64,000 nt of DNA from contig RSEF01000005.1 of the NCBI GenBank assembly GCA_003993805.1, positions 18,655,932-18,719,931 of the forward strand. Reading direction: 5' to 3'. Numbering within the stretch: position 1 is the first letter of the stretch; every line of letters begins with the position of its first letter. Shown piece after piece: positions 25,321 to 39,800 of the stretch. Source of the stretch: Himantopus leucocephalus (taxonomy: Eukaryota > Chordata > Aves > Charadriiformes > Recurvirostridae). A program made the position numbers and the translations under genes. The notes under the pieces are model-generated. The model did not search any database, was not told where the DNA came from, and saw nothing but the letters and a program-made list of their open reading frames with translations.

Positions 25321-28300
25321 ACCATATATAACATAACGAGACAAGAAAATGGCAGGTATAAAGAAAATTACTTTTTTATATACAGAAACTAGAGGGGACA
25401 AATGCTTACCTCCCAGGTGCTTGGTTTACACCCACACTTCAAGGTAACCATTGAGTTACACTGCCAACCACCAACAGAGCAGCCAAACATTTTGCAGCTT
25501 ACATGGAAGGAAACACTGGATCTGAACACAAGGGACAGAGAAGGCAAAGCCATTAGCTATGACCTTCTGCACGAAGCTGTGCCCTGTCACCACTGAAAGC
25601 TTGCATGACTACAGACTGTAAACCAAGAGAAACAAAGTCAACTCAGGAAAAAACTCCAGCTATTTTTGGCTACCTGATTCAAAAGCGACTGTAGCATTGC
25701 TGAACAAGCACTGGGGGAGGGAGACAGGTTTGTCATCTAGAGGGACTCTCCAGCAAATGCCATGTTACTGGCAAGTGCCCAGCCTCCACCAGGCACTCAC
25801 TCACTGCTGGGATTTTGTTCTGAGGCATCCCAAAGGCCACAGAGATACATGTGTTTTTCCTGGGCAGCTCCCCAGTGAGCTGCACTCTGCCAAATCTTTC
25901 CTCCTGGTTTGCTGACATTTTCTTGTGAAAACCTCTCAAATGCTTGATAGCCTGCATTTATTAGTAAAATTCTTCCACTGCTAGCTTGAACTACCTCACA
26001 AATTTCGCCCATCTGCCAGTTCTTACAATATTCTTCCATATGACAAACAGAAACATATCAGATTAACAGAAACAAGCCAGAGGAACGTCCTCACCCTGGT
26101 GCCGCTTGGTGGCCCAGGACAGCCCCTGTCCTCCCCTGTGAAACATGCAAACGTGCAGATCTGCCATCGGTAAAATATGTTGTTCTCCACCAGGGTGATG
26201 AATGCTGTGATGACAGCCATGAGGTGCTCAGATGCCAACTATAAGGCTCATTTCAGGGTGTTTGCTTTAAGTTCAAGTATCAAAGCGCATCACCTGTCAT
26301 TTCTGTGCACCCCTTCTCAGTTTCTGGGAAGGGTTTCAGGTTTCTCAGTCAGTTGTGATGACTGATTCTCCATGTGCCTCTACAACTCCATTTTACAACA
26401 GCAAGGTAAATCTGTTATCAGTTCATAATTAAATAAATATTAATCTGAACCACTTCATATGAATGCAAATATTTTGTGAAGATTTATCCCATAACCAACT
26501 GAAATTCCTCTTAATTATTATTTTTCCTGACATCTTCATTTTACTGACAATTAAACTGAAATGTGTGCTGAAAAGTTACATCATATCTTAGATTTCATGT
26601 GACTTCCCTGTAAATGCTAGGGGAAATAATAGTCAGGAGAAGTTTCCAGTTTCTGTGCCACAGTGAATTTACAAAGCTCTCAAAACACAGCTGAACTCTT
26701 TGGTATGACAAGAGGCAATCAGTTCATGGTTAACAAATTGCTCTCTTTCTAGAGAATCAAGATCAAAATGTGTTTTTATTACAAATAGAAAACCTTGGGA
26801 GTGTTGGATAGCTGAACAGTGTGTAATTTGGATATGGAATCTTTCGTCTGCATCAATCAACTCCATTCACATCCCATGTTAGGAAAGACTAAAACATCTT
26901 GATGGATGGTGCCAGTGCAGTGCCATCATCCCTGGTGCACAAAGGTGATGACTAACAGGACCACCATCTCCAGCACCATCTCTCTCCAGCCCTCCTCCTG
27001 TGTCCTGCACTTGAGGAGGGGTAAGGCAGGAGCTGATTTTAAAATGACAGTGAAATCTACAGAGAAGTCATAAGCAAAACTTCACCTTAGCAGTGTCTTG
27101 AAATAGAACATTTCATGCCAAAATATCATGAATGGGGAGGATTGGGATATTCACAAGCTATAATTTTTTTCCCAGAATGTCAGATAACAACTAACAGAGT
27201 CTTAAAGCTGTGAGGATCATAATTATAAGCAGATAATTCTGCCACCTTTCCTACATTGCTGAAATCAATAGTCTACTTGTGAAGTGAAACAGCAGTCCTG
27301 TGAGAAATAATATATTTGGTGATTGTTTTGCTTTCTTATATCTTTTAAATACACTTCATTTACCTTTCAGGATTTCTGTAACATTTTTGGCAAGAGTAAG
27401 CATATGTGAATGGGTTTTCTGCTCTATTTCCGTCATTAGTAATATCTAACTCTCAGGTTTGTGTATTTAAATCTGCATCCACAGCGTAGCTTGTGTAAAG
27501 GTGACAACTGTTCTTCCACATCCATTTAATTTCCCTGGATGAAATGCTGATTCAAGTGGACTTAATAAAGACGTAAATCATTTAAGCATGGAAATGAAGC
27601 TGTTACATATGAGAGATCTTCTCCAGTCATCTCTTTACTGCATACTAATGGTGCAGTTTAATCTGTACATCTTTTGTTTGGTCTGATTAGTCATATCCCG
27701 GTTCCTATTAGGCATCAGGAAGAGAGCAAGTTATCCTTAGAAGATAGCAACGTGAGGCTCAGTGCTTGCTTCCTGACACACCCAAATCCCACATCATTTT
27801 ATGTGCCTGAGGATGACAATACCAGGTGCCAAGTCATTCTAGACATCCAAAATCCTTTTTGCTGTTGTCTGAAAAGTTCAGTAAGACATTTCCATTTTGT
27901 TAACTCTTGGGTCATCCTCTCTTTTTTATTTTTGTGCTGAAATTCTCCAAACACCAAGGCAGAGACAGGTTTGTCCAAAGTAGTAGGACTAACTTAGTAG
28001 TACTAAGTAAATTAGTCATTAGCACTTATCTATAGTTGCTACAAACTGATCTGGTCTGACACCAGAGCCAGCATGTTTTGCATAGGTTTTTTACTCCTCC
28101 TGGAGTGCTGTGCAGAATGTGTTGTTTACCCATGATGACTTTGTCTGCTGACTCTCCCAGCACAGGCATCACATATCCCGCGTGTCCTAAACCCAAATGC
28201 AAACACACAGCTTTCGTTGACTACAGATGATCCTCAGATGATTAGTCTTAGCAGGTTGCAGCCAGCCTTTTGCAACTACCTTCCTAATACCAAGCATTAC

Positions 28301-29774
28301 TCAGTTTATGATATTGATGCTTATTTATTTTCTTTGTATCAGCTGTATTCTGGATGGCTAGGTCTCCTTTTCTTGTTGCTTTGTTGACAGTGATATAGGA
28401 GTTCAGTGGTGGGTAAGATTTCTCAGCTTCTTTTCTTGTTAGCTCCTTATTGAGAACTCAGCTGTAGACTGAGTGTTGCAAAAGAGATGATCTACACATG
28501 GTATGTGAATAGAAAGAAATAGCATAAACTCCTTTAACGTGTTCTGTTCCTTTGTCTCCCACGGGTCAACTAGAAGAATGAAATTGGCTAAAAGTTTTAA
28601 TTTGAAAAAAAAGACAACTTGGCAGGCTGATTAACTGGATATATAGGCTTTTCTGTCAAACCAGAAATGTCTGTGTTAATTTGCATTTTTCAGATTTTGC
28701 CATTTTTTTTTTATTATTTTGCTAAAATCTTGCACTATTCATTTACCATAGCGCATTTTGCACAGACTGGCAAGTTTTCATAAGAATTTTCTTTTTTAAA
28801 CAAACAAACAAATATAATCAGACCTTTTTTTAACACTTTCAGCAAAACCAAAAGCATTTCACTATAAATGAGAGTGCCACTAGGCAGTTTAGTGCTTCAT
28901 GACAGCTAAATGAAAGGAAAAAACAATCCCAGTGCAGGACAGCTGCCTGTATCTGGCAGATGCATTCACATACAGGATCTCTCCATTTGTATGTCTTCGA
29001 GGAAGTTGCTTCAGCTCAAGTCTATGCAGGTACATAAGATACATAGGTACATCAAAACCACGAAATAGATCTTAACTTTATTTTCTGTGTAAAAAGAGGA
29101 TAATTATACTTCTGTTTTTGACAGCAATATTTCAAGGACAGGATTGAAATGCGTTTTAGGATACTACACCACAATGGGCTATATAAGTGTTAACTGCATA
29201 CAGGAAAAATTTTGTCGTATCTTTTTGTAGATAGAAAGGCAGTTATTTACAGCTCATGATGCTGCCAGTGGAGTATAGACCAGTCCAGGTTAATGCTCCA
29301 CACTATCTAATGACATCAACAATCTCTCTTAATTTCTTTTAAAACTTGCTTTATCACTCACCTGCAGGGAAACAGTACACAGTAAACAATTGCCTTACAG
29401 GTTAGATAGGTGAGGCTCAAACATAAGTCAGAGTAGGTCATTGTGATCTTCTTGTGGTTTAGGCTGGGCTGGCCACTAAACGAACAACAGATCTGTTCTC
29501 CCCCTTGTCCTCTGTGGCCAGTTTGAATTTTGCACATATTCTAATTCAAATGGTATGTCCATATGCTACTGTTCTGTCCCAGAAATGCTTATAACTTCTT
29601 GCAGAATATAGAAAAAAAGTGACCAAATACAACAGTGAAATCCTAGCAAAAGGCAACTGTATAAACTGTCAATGCATGCAGCCTGGCCAAAATTTTGAAA
29701 ATGTATTTTTGAAAAAAATATTTTTTCAATAGAGACATTCTTGTTTCATCAAAGCCTACATGACTTGCGAAGAT
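25321..29774. other. Intergenic, no gene recognised
   Basis: Unique-looking sequence. A small perfect hairpin lies at 27,987-28,017. No exon or mobile element that I can name. Confidence 0.5.
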
Positions 29775-31265
29775 ATATCGCAGAGTCACAAAAACTCAAG
29801 TTGGAAGAGATCTAAGATCATGCCAGTCCATCCCTCACCCAAAGGAATGATCACCTGCACTTATAAAATTCCCTGAAGATGTTGGTCTAACCTGTTCTTA
29901 TAAATGTCTATTGTTGGGATTCCTATCTGTACCATCACAAATCTCTTGCGTACATCTAACCTGAATTTCGTTTGCTATAGTTTAGGCTTGTTATTTCTCG
30001 TTTTGTCTCACTGGAAATAGGGAAAGTTTTATCTTCTTTCTGGTGACATTTTACATGTTTAAAGACTGTTACCATCTTTCTGTAAAGTAACCTTGATTTT
30101 CTAACATTTCCTCATAAAATACATTTACTAGGTCTCTAGTCGTTCTTGCTACACTACCAGGCTCCTGGTTTTGCTTTGGTTTGGCGTATTTTTTTTTTTT
30201 TTTGAAGTACAGTGTCCAAAGCTGGACATGGTATTGTAGCTAAAGCTACTCTCACTGCTGCTAAGTAGGCTAGAAGGGCGTTGTTGTTATCCCACAGTTG
30301 TCATATCTATTTATATATTCTCATCTATTTTTTCACAACAACATGGCACTGCCAACTCATGTTTAACCTATGATCCACAGCAATGTTACATTCCTTTTTT
30401 TCTACAAAACAACCATCCAGTAAGTCATTTACCATCTCATATTTGTGCAACTGTTGCATATTTATGCAACATATTGAGCCATCAATCTTGCTTTTGTCTG
30501 TCTGGAATGGCCTTTTACTTGTTTCAGATCTCTTCTGTAATGTGTCATCATCATTTTGAATTTTCATCCCTTCTTTCAAAGGGCTTACTGCATCTCCCAG
30601 CCGGCATGACTTACAAACTCAGTAAATTGACTCTTTTTTCATAAGCAAAGTCATTAATGAAAATATTAAATAGTACTTGGCCCATGAGAGATCACAGTGG
30701 AGCCACATTAAATCCAACTTAGTTTGACAGTGAATCACTAATAACCACTCTTGGTGTACAATTTTGTAACCAGTTTGAACACAGTTTAGAGTAATTTCAT
30801 CAAGACCATGTTTCCATACCTTTTTTATGGAAGTGCCTATGAAGCAGCATTAAGTTGAGACCCTAGCACATTGAACCTGGCACATTGTTGCTCCTATTCC
30901 TAAAGAAATGTCAGCCTGTCATGCTATCACAGAATAACATTGGTTGGAATGGTGCTTGGAAATCCATTGTGGCTTTTGTATGTGTTTTTCAAATAGATTA
31001 ATTATTTGTAGCAATAGTTTTGGAGAAGCTAAAGTTACACTTCCTGACCTCTATTTGTCTTGGCCATCTTCTCCTCACCACCCTCTTTTAAAGTATAGTT
31101 TCTGTATTTATATTTTTCTGTTTACCAGATCTCTGCTCTTCTTTTTTGAATATCATTAACAACTCAGAGATTGCCTCAGCCACTTTCCTAAGTGGTTTTG
31201 AATGGATTTTGAAAAGACCAGCTGATGTGAAACATCTAACTCATATCCTACCTTTCCAGTCTGAA
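29775..31265 (-). mobile_element. Ancient CR1/L3-like LINE, about 1.5 kb
   Basis: The plus strand begins 'gcagagtcacaaaaactcaa' then 'gttggaagagatctaagatc', a decayed reverse complement of a CR1 3' end. The minus-strand frame at 30,325-30,400 reads AVDHRLNMSWQCHVVVKK, matching the CR1 C-terminal VDxxLxMSxQCxxAxKK motif. Further along, 'gtcattaatgaaaatattaa', 'attaattatttgtagcaata' and 'gagattgcctcagccacttt' are reverse complements of old CR1 RT sequence in the right order. The 5' end is near 31,265 at a T20 run. It is heavily mutated with no intact ORF. Confidence 0.75.
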
Positions 31266-33384
31266 GTCTTTTTTTTTTTTTTTTTGCTGATGTTAATTTG
31301 TGTAGGCAAGCTGATCAGAAGTCCAACCAAGTTGCCAATGGGAAAGTTTCAAAAGTTCAAGATGCTCTCACTAGTCAGATGGGGACAGTGAAAAAAGGAA
31401 AAAGAAAACAAATCTGTTTCAAAATGAAAAATAATTTTTTTTTACATTGTAATACATTTTAAAATAATATGTTAAAAATGTAGAAGTTATAAGTCATGGC
31501 TGTTTTTACTTATTTGTAACATGCCTTCTGAAAAAAAAAAAAAGAAAAAAGAAAAAATGTTGTGATTAATTTAAGAACATTAGTTTTCTTTTCTGTCTTT
31601 CCCTGGGACACACATCTAGGAAAACTTACTAGCAGCAATTTTCCTCTTCCATACCATGCTACATGTATCAAGATTTAAAAGCTGTGTCATATGCCTTTGG
31701 TATTCAGTATCCAGGCTATGATTTCTACATGGTGAAATAAAACTGACAGGCCCGAAGTACAGTTAAGGGTTTATGAGCAAACAACTCCAGAGACCGCCAT
31801 CTGAGCTGTCTCATCTGTGGATTATACTGGTTCCCTTTGGCAAACTATTGCTGTCTCCATATTTGTGCAGAAAATAAAGGTGTATAATAACACAGAAAAG
31901 CATTAATCTATTTTATTTTCAAGGCATTGCAGAAATAATCTTTTCAGGCATATCACACCAGAAATAATTTAGTGATACTTAGTGATACATCTCACGTGTA
32001 TACTTTTGTCATAAGTCAGCTTTCTGCATGTAGTGCTTCAGCTGCAGTCACTTAAGGCATTGAGAAAGACTTTTGTCTGGAATACAGCATGGCACAGTGA
32101 TAAACAGGAGAGTATCCATATGAAATGGCTGATACCATCCACTGCAATATACCTCCAAGTGATCCAAACCAATAGAGCACATTTTATGTTCCTGTGCACA
32201 TAACAAGTCCCTTAATAAGTAACAACACAGCACTCCATAGAGGTACAAACTTTCTACCCCATTTATCAAAAGCAGGATCTATTTAGGAGAAACACATTTA
32301 CAACTACACTAAAGGAAAAAAGAATGAAGGCTCCAGTTCCATTGTCTTAATACAACAGCTGGAGAAAAAAAATCTGACATTGCTAATGAGAAAATGTGAG
32401 GATGCATGCTGGAGTGATTAACAACTTTGAACTTCATAGTTAAGATAATTGGCTTTTTCTAGGAAACCACTCATGTATGATCACATGGGTATGTTTTCAC
32501 ATACAGGTAATGATCCAGATCAAATTTATGATTTGTGCTTTATTGCATTTGGTAGACAGAAAACAGCATAGTCAAGAACATCTTAAAATAGTAAAACTTT
32601 AACACTTTCAATGCTACCCCTTTCCATTGCAAGGCATCCTCAGTACACTTGCCTGCCTTTTCACCAGAACATGGCAGGCATAGGAGGATGGACACTGTTA
32701 CTGCAGTATTTCAGCCTCCAGAGCTATAAAGAGGTCCATCTCTTCTAATGAAACATTTGGACTACAGACATATTACTACCTTGAGCTCCTTATGTAGGGC
32801 TCGATTGAAAGGATACTTGTAGCTAACTTGTTTCAAAAAAAAAAAACCAACCCTCAAATTCACTCAGTGAGAGTCACATTTTCTTTCCTGACTTTTCCTG
32901 GAAGCAAGCAGCATCTTTTACTCCTCATAGGGCAGTTCCCACCGTTTTTCACTGCCTGAGCCAGAGAAACATCTCTATGACTCCACCTGACCCCTGCACC
33001 CTTGCTCTTGAGAAGGTGCCTGACCCAGGCATCACACCTGAACCCGAACATATAGTGCCTGCTCAGCATTAGGTGGGAGATGCTTTATTCTGCCTCGCTC
33101 CTTTGGACAGACATGTAAGCCCAAGGAATGACCTACCCAAAGAAATTAATTGTCTGTAACCAAGTCTTTGCAGTGTTGTGATGATTCACTCCACCTGTGG
33201 TTTCTTTGTTTTGTTGGGTTTTTTTTTTTCTTTTCTTTTTTTTTCAACCAAGCCTTTTGAATGGGCTGGGGAATGAAGGTGTGGGAACTGACTAAGGAAC
33301 AGAGCTGTGTAGGTTGATCACACAGTGGGTTTTTTTATTTTATTATTTTAACTAGCATATCAGGTGAATGCATACAGCCAAATC

Positions 33385-33570
33385 ATAAAATTTTGAGATG
33401 GAAAAAAACATAAAAGGTCACACTTATCCTGTGCCTCTGCTGGTACCAGATCTGCAGTTTATTTTCCATTTTGGTTTTTCATGGGATAGGTGATTGCTCA
33501 CCACCTTTGAAAATCAGGCCCATCAGTCAGAGATGGGGCCTCAACCACTTTAAGAGACATGAGGCATTTG
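33385..33570 (-). mobile_element. Possible ancient interspersed repeat relic
   Basis: 'aaatcataaaattttgagat' with 'aaaaggtca' resembles a decayed CR1-type 3' end on the minus strand. 'cacctttgaaaatcaggccc' at 33,503-33,522 resembles the ...cacctctgaaaatcaggcc terminus common in old sauropsid DNA-transposon relics. The two may be separate repeats. Weak evidence. Confidence 0.25.
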
Positions 33571-33863
33571 TTCTCAGATACTAACATGCAAATGCAGCAT
33601 CCAGAGTGCAAGAGGACTACATGCATCACACTGCAATTTCAGTCATTACGGTTATAACGGTTTCTAATTCTGATCACACACTGCAGCATTGTGAGCACAA
33701 TGCAGCTATACAGTCCAAGCACCTCCAACTTCACAACAAGCCCTTCAGAAGGACAAGCTACACAGTCAGTAAGTTATTCCCAAAACTCACCTTCACCGTT
33801 TCTCCTTTTCTCAATTATATTCCACCACTGATAACACATGTCTTCATCTTGGTACATTCTAAA

Positions 33864-33865
33864 CC

Positions 33866-33892
<27 letters not shown>
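33864..33892. repeat. C13A16 homopolymer junction
   Basis: Thirteen C followed directly by sixteen A. The length is likely unreliable in the assembly. Confidence 0.9.
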
Positions 33893-33897
<5 letters not shown>

Positions 33898-36800
33898 CCC
33901 ATTTATCAGTATTTTTGATCCACTTTCTTCCGTTACTCCCTGAGTAGCATAGGCCCTTCTAGGCAGCACAGGTATCAGAATTTCAGAGATCCCCATGACT
34001 CATACAACCTCCTCATCATCCTGTAAGGACACTCGCTGGTTTCCAAATTAACACTCTGTGTTACTAGCTCCTCAACAAACTCATCCTTGCCACTTAAACA
34101 GAGGAGGCTTGCAATCATCCTGCATTCCCACATTTTGTGTTGTGGTGGGCCAGGGAGGCAGTTCCCCAGTTTCACACCCCAGTGTCATGGGTCCCTGGAG
34201 ACCTGTGCTTTGGTAGGCATACAAAAGTACTCTTAAGGCCAGAGAAGCATCATGGCAAAAGTAAAACACAAAATTATTTTGTTACCATACAAAATTTAAG
34301 GAAAGGTATTGCTATACTTGTCAAAGTGTACCTGCTAGGTCTCTCCTGGTCCTCTCCATAAAGCAGGCGATCACTTCAGGTTTCACAAATTGTCTTACAC
34401 TGATCTAACTGGAAACTACTGCTAAAGGGATAGGAAGTCACCTCCCTCCCCTGCTCCTCTGGCTGAAGATTTCTACCTTGAGATGTGACGAATGATCTTG
34501 TGACCTCAGGATGTGCAGATCCAACTAAAAAACTTACACTTTTTTCATTTCAGGGATATATCAGTGAGTGGAGACAGTCCATGCAGCAATGCTAGTGCCA
34601 ACAGGCACAGAGCAACAAGACAAGGGGAAGCCAGACTGCCCTTTCAGCAAGGATCTCAAGTCAACTTAAACAGCCCATGACTAAATTAATCTGCAATCAA
34701 GCTCAAGGTGTTTCACGTGGTGGCTGAGATGGGACATATGCTTCTGATAAGGGCCCCCTTCCAGTCTTGCCTTCCTCCAAGCTGAGGAAAGGTTTGCTGA
34801 TATACATCCTTTTTGGGGTCAGGGGTCTGCTTAAAGGTTCTTTGCCCACAGGTCCCCTGTAACTTGATTTTTAACCAAAAAATCAGTTTTTAGTTCTCTT
34901 CCCACAGTGTTGCTGGCTGTTACAGTGTGACTTTTTCATGAAACTTAAAAAGGCTTTAAAAATGCTGATGGCCCCTGGGCGTAGCCACATGGAGTTATTA
35001 TCTTGTGAAACCATTTATTAAAGGTGACAGCAAAGCTTATTAGCTGGCTTTGTTCTTAACTTGAGTATAAACAAATGGATTATCCATGCATGGTGAATTA
35101 AATTCTTTCTATACACCAGAAAAAAGGGCTTTAAACTCCAGCACATAAATTTTCATTGCATGTGTATTGAAAAATTACATCTGATGGAAACCAAGATAAA
35201 GGGCAGGTCTCATTTCAACTGTTCACAGAGACCAAACTTCATGGCAACAGAACATACCTGGGATGAGATGGTGCTTGCCCAGATCCTGGGACACTGACAA
35301 TGGGTCTTTGTATTCTGCCCCCTTAAATTTGATAGCACTGGGTTGCTCCTCACCAGTACAAACACACAGCCCAGTGCGCGAATTACTTTCCTTCGCTGAA
35401 GTAGTAAGCTCAGTTTTTAGGGAACCAAAGCGTGATTGTCAGCCTCAAAATTTATTGCAGTCCTCCAATCCTTCACATTTTCAGCACAGTCAGCTCTGAT
35501 CTCTGTTTTTATAGCAAAATTAAAGAACTGCTCTGTCTGACATGCTGCCAGTCCTCTGCAGCTGCTTACAGTGGCGCTTATGAGGGGGGCTGACACAATG
35601 GGGTGTTTTACTCCCTCACCTGCACCAGCTCGATCATCTTGCAGGGCCACTGGGTGGCCTCTAAGCCGTAGAAACCGGCATGGCTGGGCAGGGGTCACAG
35701 CAGTGGGCAGGAGCCAACCTGCACCAGGCATAGTCTGGGGAGGTGGAAGGGTAAAGTGCGTCCTTCTTCCAGTGGCAGCAAGGTAATAGATCAGATTAGC
35801 TCTATCATCTAACTCTAAATTTTCTTGAAAGCAAATATAACTTTTATTATACCCTCACCCCAAACCTACTGGAAAAATGAAGAGTGTCCACAAGCTGTAT
35901 ATGATTTTGTGACAGCTGCTGAATGCGCTACGCATCCCCATGCAGAGTGACTTTCTCCATTAGATGCCTCCTGGCACGCCAATGATTTCAGCCTGAACAT
36001 GCTGAAATGTTTCACTCATGAACTATAAAATACTGAAAAATATTGGTTTGGCATGAATAACTGGTGAATCATCAGCATTTGTAATTGTTTGGGGGTAGGG
36101 AGGTAGTCTTGGCTTATTTGTATTCTGGTTTCACATGAGAACACTGATATGAAACAGCAGTAATTGAATCTGATAAGCTTTGGTGAGCCTTCCCCCAGTA
36201 GAGGAGGTATGATTTAGAGACAGATATAAGAGTACAGAGGGAAATCTAGAAGGGTGCATGGAGACTTGCAGGTTGCCTCACATCGCAACTCATAGATTTT
36301 ATATACTCCTAAAATGAGTGATCATCATTTCAGTCAAAGCTAATTACCTGAGACATTGTGATTGTATCTTCCATGAGAAGGATGAAATTCAAGGCGTTCC
36401 CCCCTCTCCTTTTTTTTTTTTTTTAATTAGTTGTCTGTCTATTTAAGCTTTCTTTGAAAATACAGGGATCTTAGACAGCATAAGACTGCAGTCTGTGAGT
36501 GTTTGCTGCTGAATATTGTTTCTCCTCCTGTCAGGGCTTGGGCACAGGCTTGGCAGGATGACTGTGTCAAGAAGAAGTACAGTCCACAAGAAAGAGAGAA
36601 ACATCAGACCTGTGGTGTTCAGAATGTCTCCATTCTCTCTGAACTGCAAAGACTCAGTAAGAGGGTCACTGGTTGTAGATTTGGTTCACACTTTTACATT
36701 TCCCTTACTTTGCAAATTCACAGTCTATAACCATGTGTGAGCTATAGCCAAAGGGCTAGTTTGGTCTTAGCCCATGAAAGCCGACTCAGAAGACCAGGGG

Positions 36801-39800
36801 GCTGATGGACAAACTCTTTACATTCCCTTCCAGAGAAACAACAGTTTCCATGGGTACAGCCAGCAATGTTATAACCGCTCCACTTGGGAAAACAGGATGG
36901 GAGAAAAGATTGGAGGCATGAGCTAACAAATAGCAAAACTGGCAAGACGTGAAGAAGGCAGTCCACTCTCCCAGAGCACTTCATGATCTCCAGTGGAGGG
37001 CTGTGTTTCAGCATCCTCAGGCAACATCACCTCCAGGAGCTTCAACATTCCCGTCAATCTCCTGACATTTCTGCAGTGCTCACAGTCACAGCATTTGGGG
37101 TGTTTTTTCAAGAATATTGAAAATCTTCAGCCTACATCTGCCCAGCACATCTGAGAAATGCAGGATCCTTAGCCTGGGAGATGAGGGTGTACAGTGGCAC
37201 TAAACCTCTGTACACAGTGAATCATAGAGTCTCCAGAGGCTGCAACCTGGATAAATGCAGCGCTTCTCACCCATAGGTTGCTATGGACCCATCCTGCAGC
37301 CTTCCCTAGAGGGCTGAGAAGCACAATAATATCCTTGCCACACAATGCTGCAGGTCGTATTATTGCACGAAGTTTTCAAGATTCAGAAAGGAGCTTTAAA
37401 AAGCAGCTTATAAGGTGTAGTGTTCAGTCCCTGAACACCCTCAGTTCCAAGGAGGGTTTCAGAGACCCTTTGTACTATGATGGTCTCTTTACCACTCTCA
37501 GAGGAGAGAGGGGAAGGCTCCTCTGCAAAATTCATGAGATGTGTCACTGCTACTGAAATCATTGTTTAAAAAAGCATTCATTCCTCACTGAAATACCCAT
37601 AGCCTGAAACGAGGAAATCCTAATGCGTATCATATACCTATGTAAAAATCTGAGATCAGTCAAGAACCATCTGCCAATGGAAATAAAGTGGTTTTCACAA
37701 TGAATGATATTTGCAATAAATAGTCCACCTGCTAATCTCATTTTGTGATCTAATAGACTTAATAAATCACTTGAACTAAATCACTGGAAAAAGAATCTAT
37801 CTCAACATCTACAGCAGCATAAAACTGCAGACTCATATACAAATGAAAAATCAAGTACAAGACATAAAAAAAATGTATAACACCAGTTGACAAATGTTTA
37901 TGAAGCATTCTTATTTCCTCAGGGCCAAGAAGTATTGCATATGCAGCAATCTTGTTTATAAAGGCATGGGGAAAAAGCATGTTCTGTGTTGCTCTTGATC
38001 AGGCCTTGCAGGCCAGCTCTAGGAACAGAAACTGCACTTCTGGCACAGCCTGTGTCCCCATTCCTTGACAAGATTTGAGAGGCAAAAAAATTTGCATTGC
38101 TGAGATTTTTGCAGGTTGCAAACTTTTCATCCAGCATTCAAAGGAACACTTTAGATCAAATACTCTGCATCAAATATATATTAGGGGCATGCATCGGGGA
38201 TGAGAGTGAAATGTGATGGAGGTCTTGTGGTAGAAAGGTAAACAAGGTAACAGCAATGAATCATCAGGATGTAAAATTCATGGGGCAGATCCCTAATTAG
38301 TTTAATTTTAATGAAAAATATAATTGCTTTTGTCAGATCTGCTGTGAACCATAACACTTTAAGCAAAATATAATTCCAACTTCCAGGTGCAGTTGATTTT
38401 TTACCCAGAAATTGTCATTAATAGGGTTCTCCTAGAAACACCTCAAACTGGAACAAACTTTTCAGTGAGGGGCAGCTGAACGCTGAGCTACTGATGCCAA
38501 CGTAGTGAGCATGGGATTTTAATAAAGTCTCAAGCTTTGTGATTAAAGTTGATCACAACTCTGTGTTTATCTTTGTAACTTCTAAAAACAGGTGAGTCAC
38601 TGGAGAAATCCAAAAGTGTCACCAGCACTCCTCTTAGACCTCCCTTTGACAGTCTTTTGCAGCTTCTTACCAGGTTTTAATTTACATTGTTGTTGCTGAA
38701 TGATTTGCTTAATAGATCTTTAGTTGAATCATATTAATGTAGCAGTTTAAGAGATTTAGTCAAGTCAGCTCCTGTGGGAACATCCTAACCAGGGTATGTC
38801 GGCATGCATATATCCCAAGGGTATGTGTCTATTTTACAGAGAAATATATATGTAACAGGTGCTATCAGTAATTAAAATGTCCCTGTGTCTTTACCTGCTC
38901 AATAGAATATAGAAAATATAAAATATTTTTTAAAGCGTGACTCCATTCAGTAAATCAGATTCACTGCTGGTGCAACAACTATAATGCAAAAGGCAGAAAC
39001 AAAATGATAAAAGGAAGGTTACTACATAAAATTTTCTCAAAAGTTAAAAATAAAATGGCAAAAAACCCCATCCTTATTTATTTTGTGTTATTTTCCTGGT
39101 ATGTTGAAAATCTCTTTGGTTTTCAATAACAAAATTTGCCAAGGTGAGCTTTTGAACTTGAAAATACTTTTGTAAAAAATATTTTGGTGTTAGGTTCTTC
39201 TTGCAGAAAAAATAGAGGGTTACTTAAAATGTAAATACTCAAGTGTGTTTCAGATTTCTCACAGAAATAATTACCCCTTTTAAACCAGATTTAGCTATTC
39301 AAGTTAACAGTCTCATCTCAAGAAAAGTAATACTACATGGTATAGTAAATGACTGGGGCAAATGCATTAGAACCTCGGTTGTAGAAAAAGAACCATTTGC
39401 AATCTTGAAAATAATTTTATTTTTCCTTTTCATTGTAGTGACATCACATATTTAGACTATATTTATCCCAAACCTCGCACAAAGCACCTTGTTCCCAGGA
39501 ACAGTATAAATGTTGAATGAGGAACAAAGAAGCTTAGGAAGAAGAAGCTATAGTATGCCTGTTTGTTTTGCAATACCTGCTGCGGCATTAAAGATCACGC
39601 ATCTCCCTCTTCATTCCCTGTGTTGAGACTGAATCTTATTGTGTGAAAATTCAAAATGAGATGAAAAGAGATTATGAACACATATCTGAAGACAGAGGGG
39701 GTAAATTCTTCAGCAGAAATAATGCTTCAGTCATCTTACTTTCATAATTTTTTTTAGGCTCAAAACATGCAGTGCACATAGGCATATTCTAATTTCTTGT

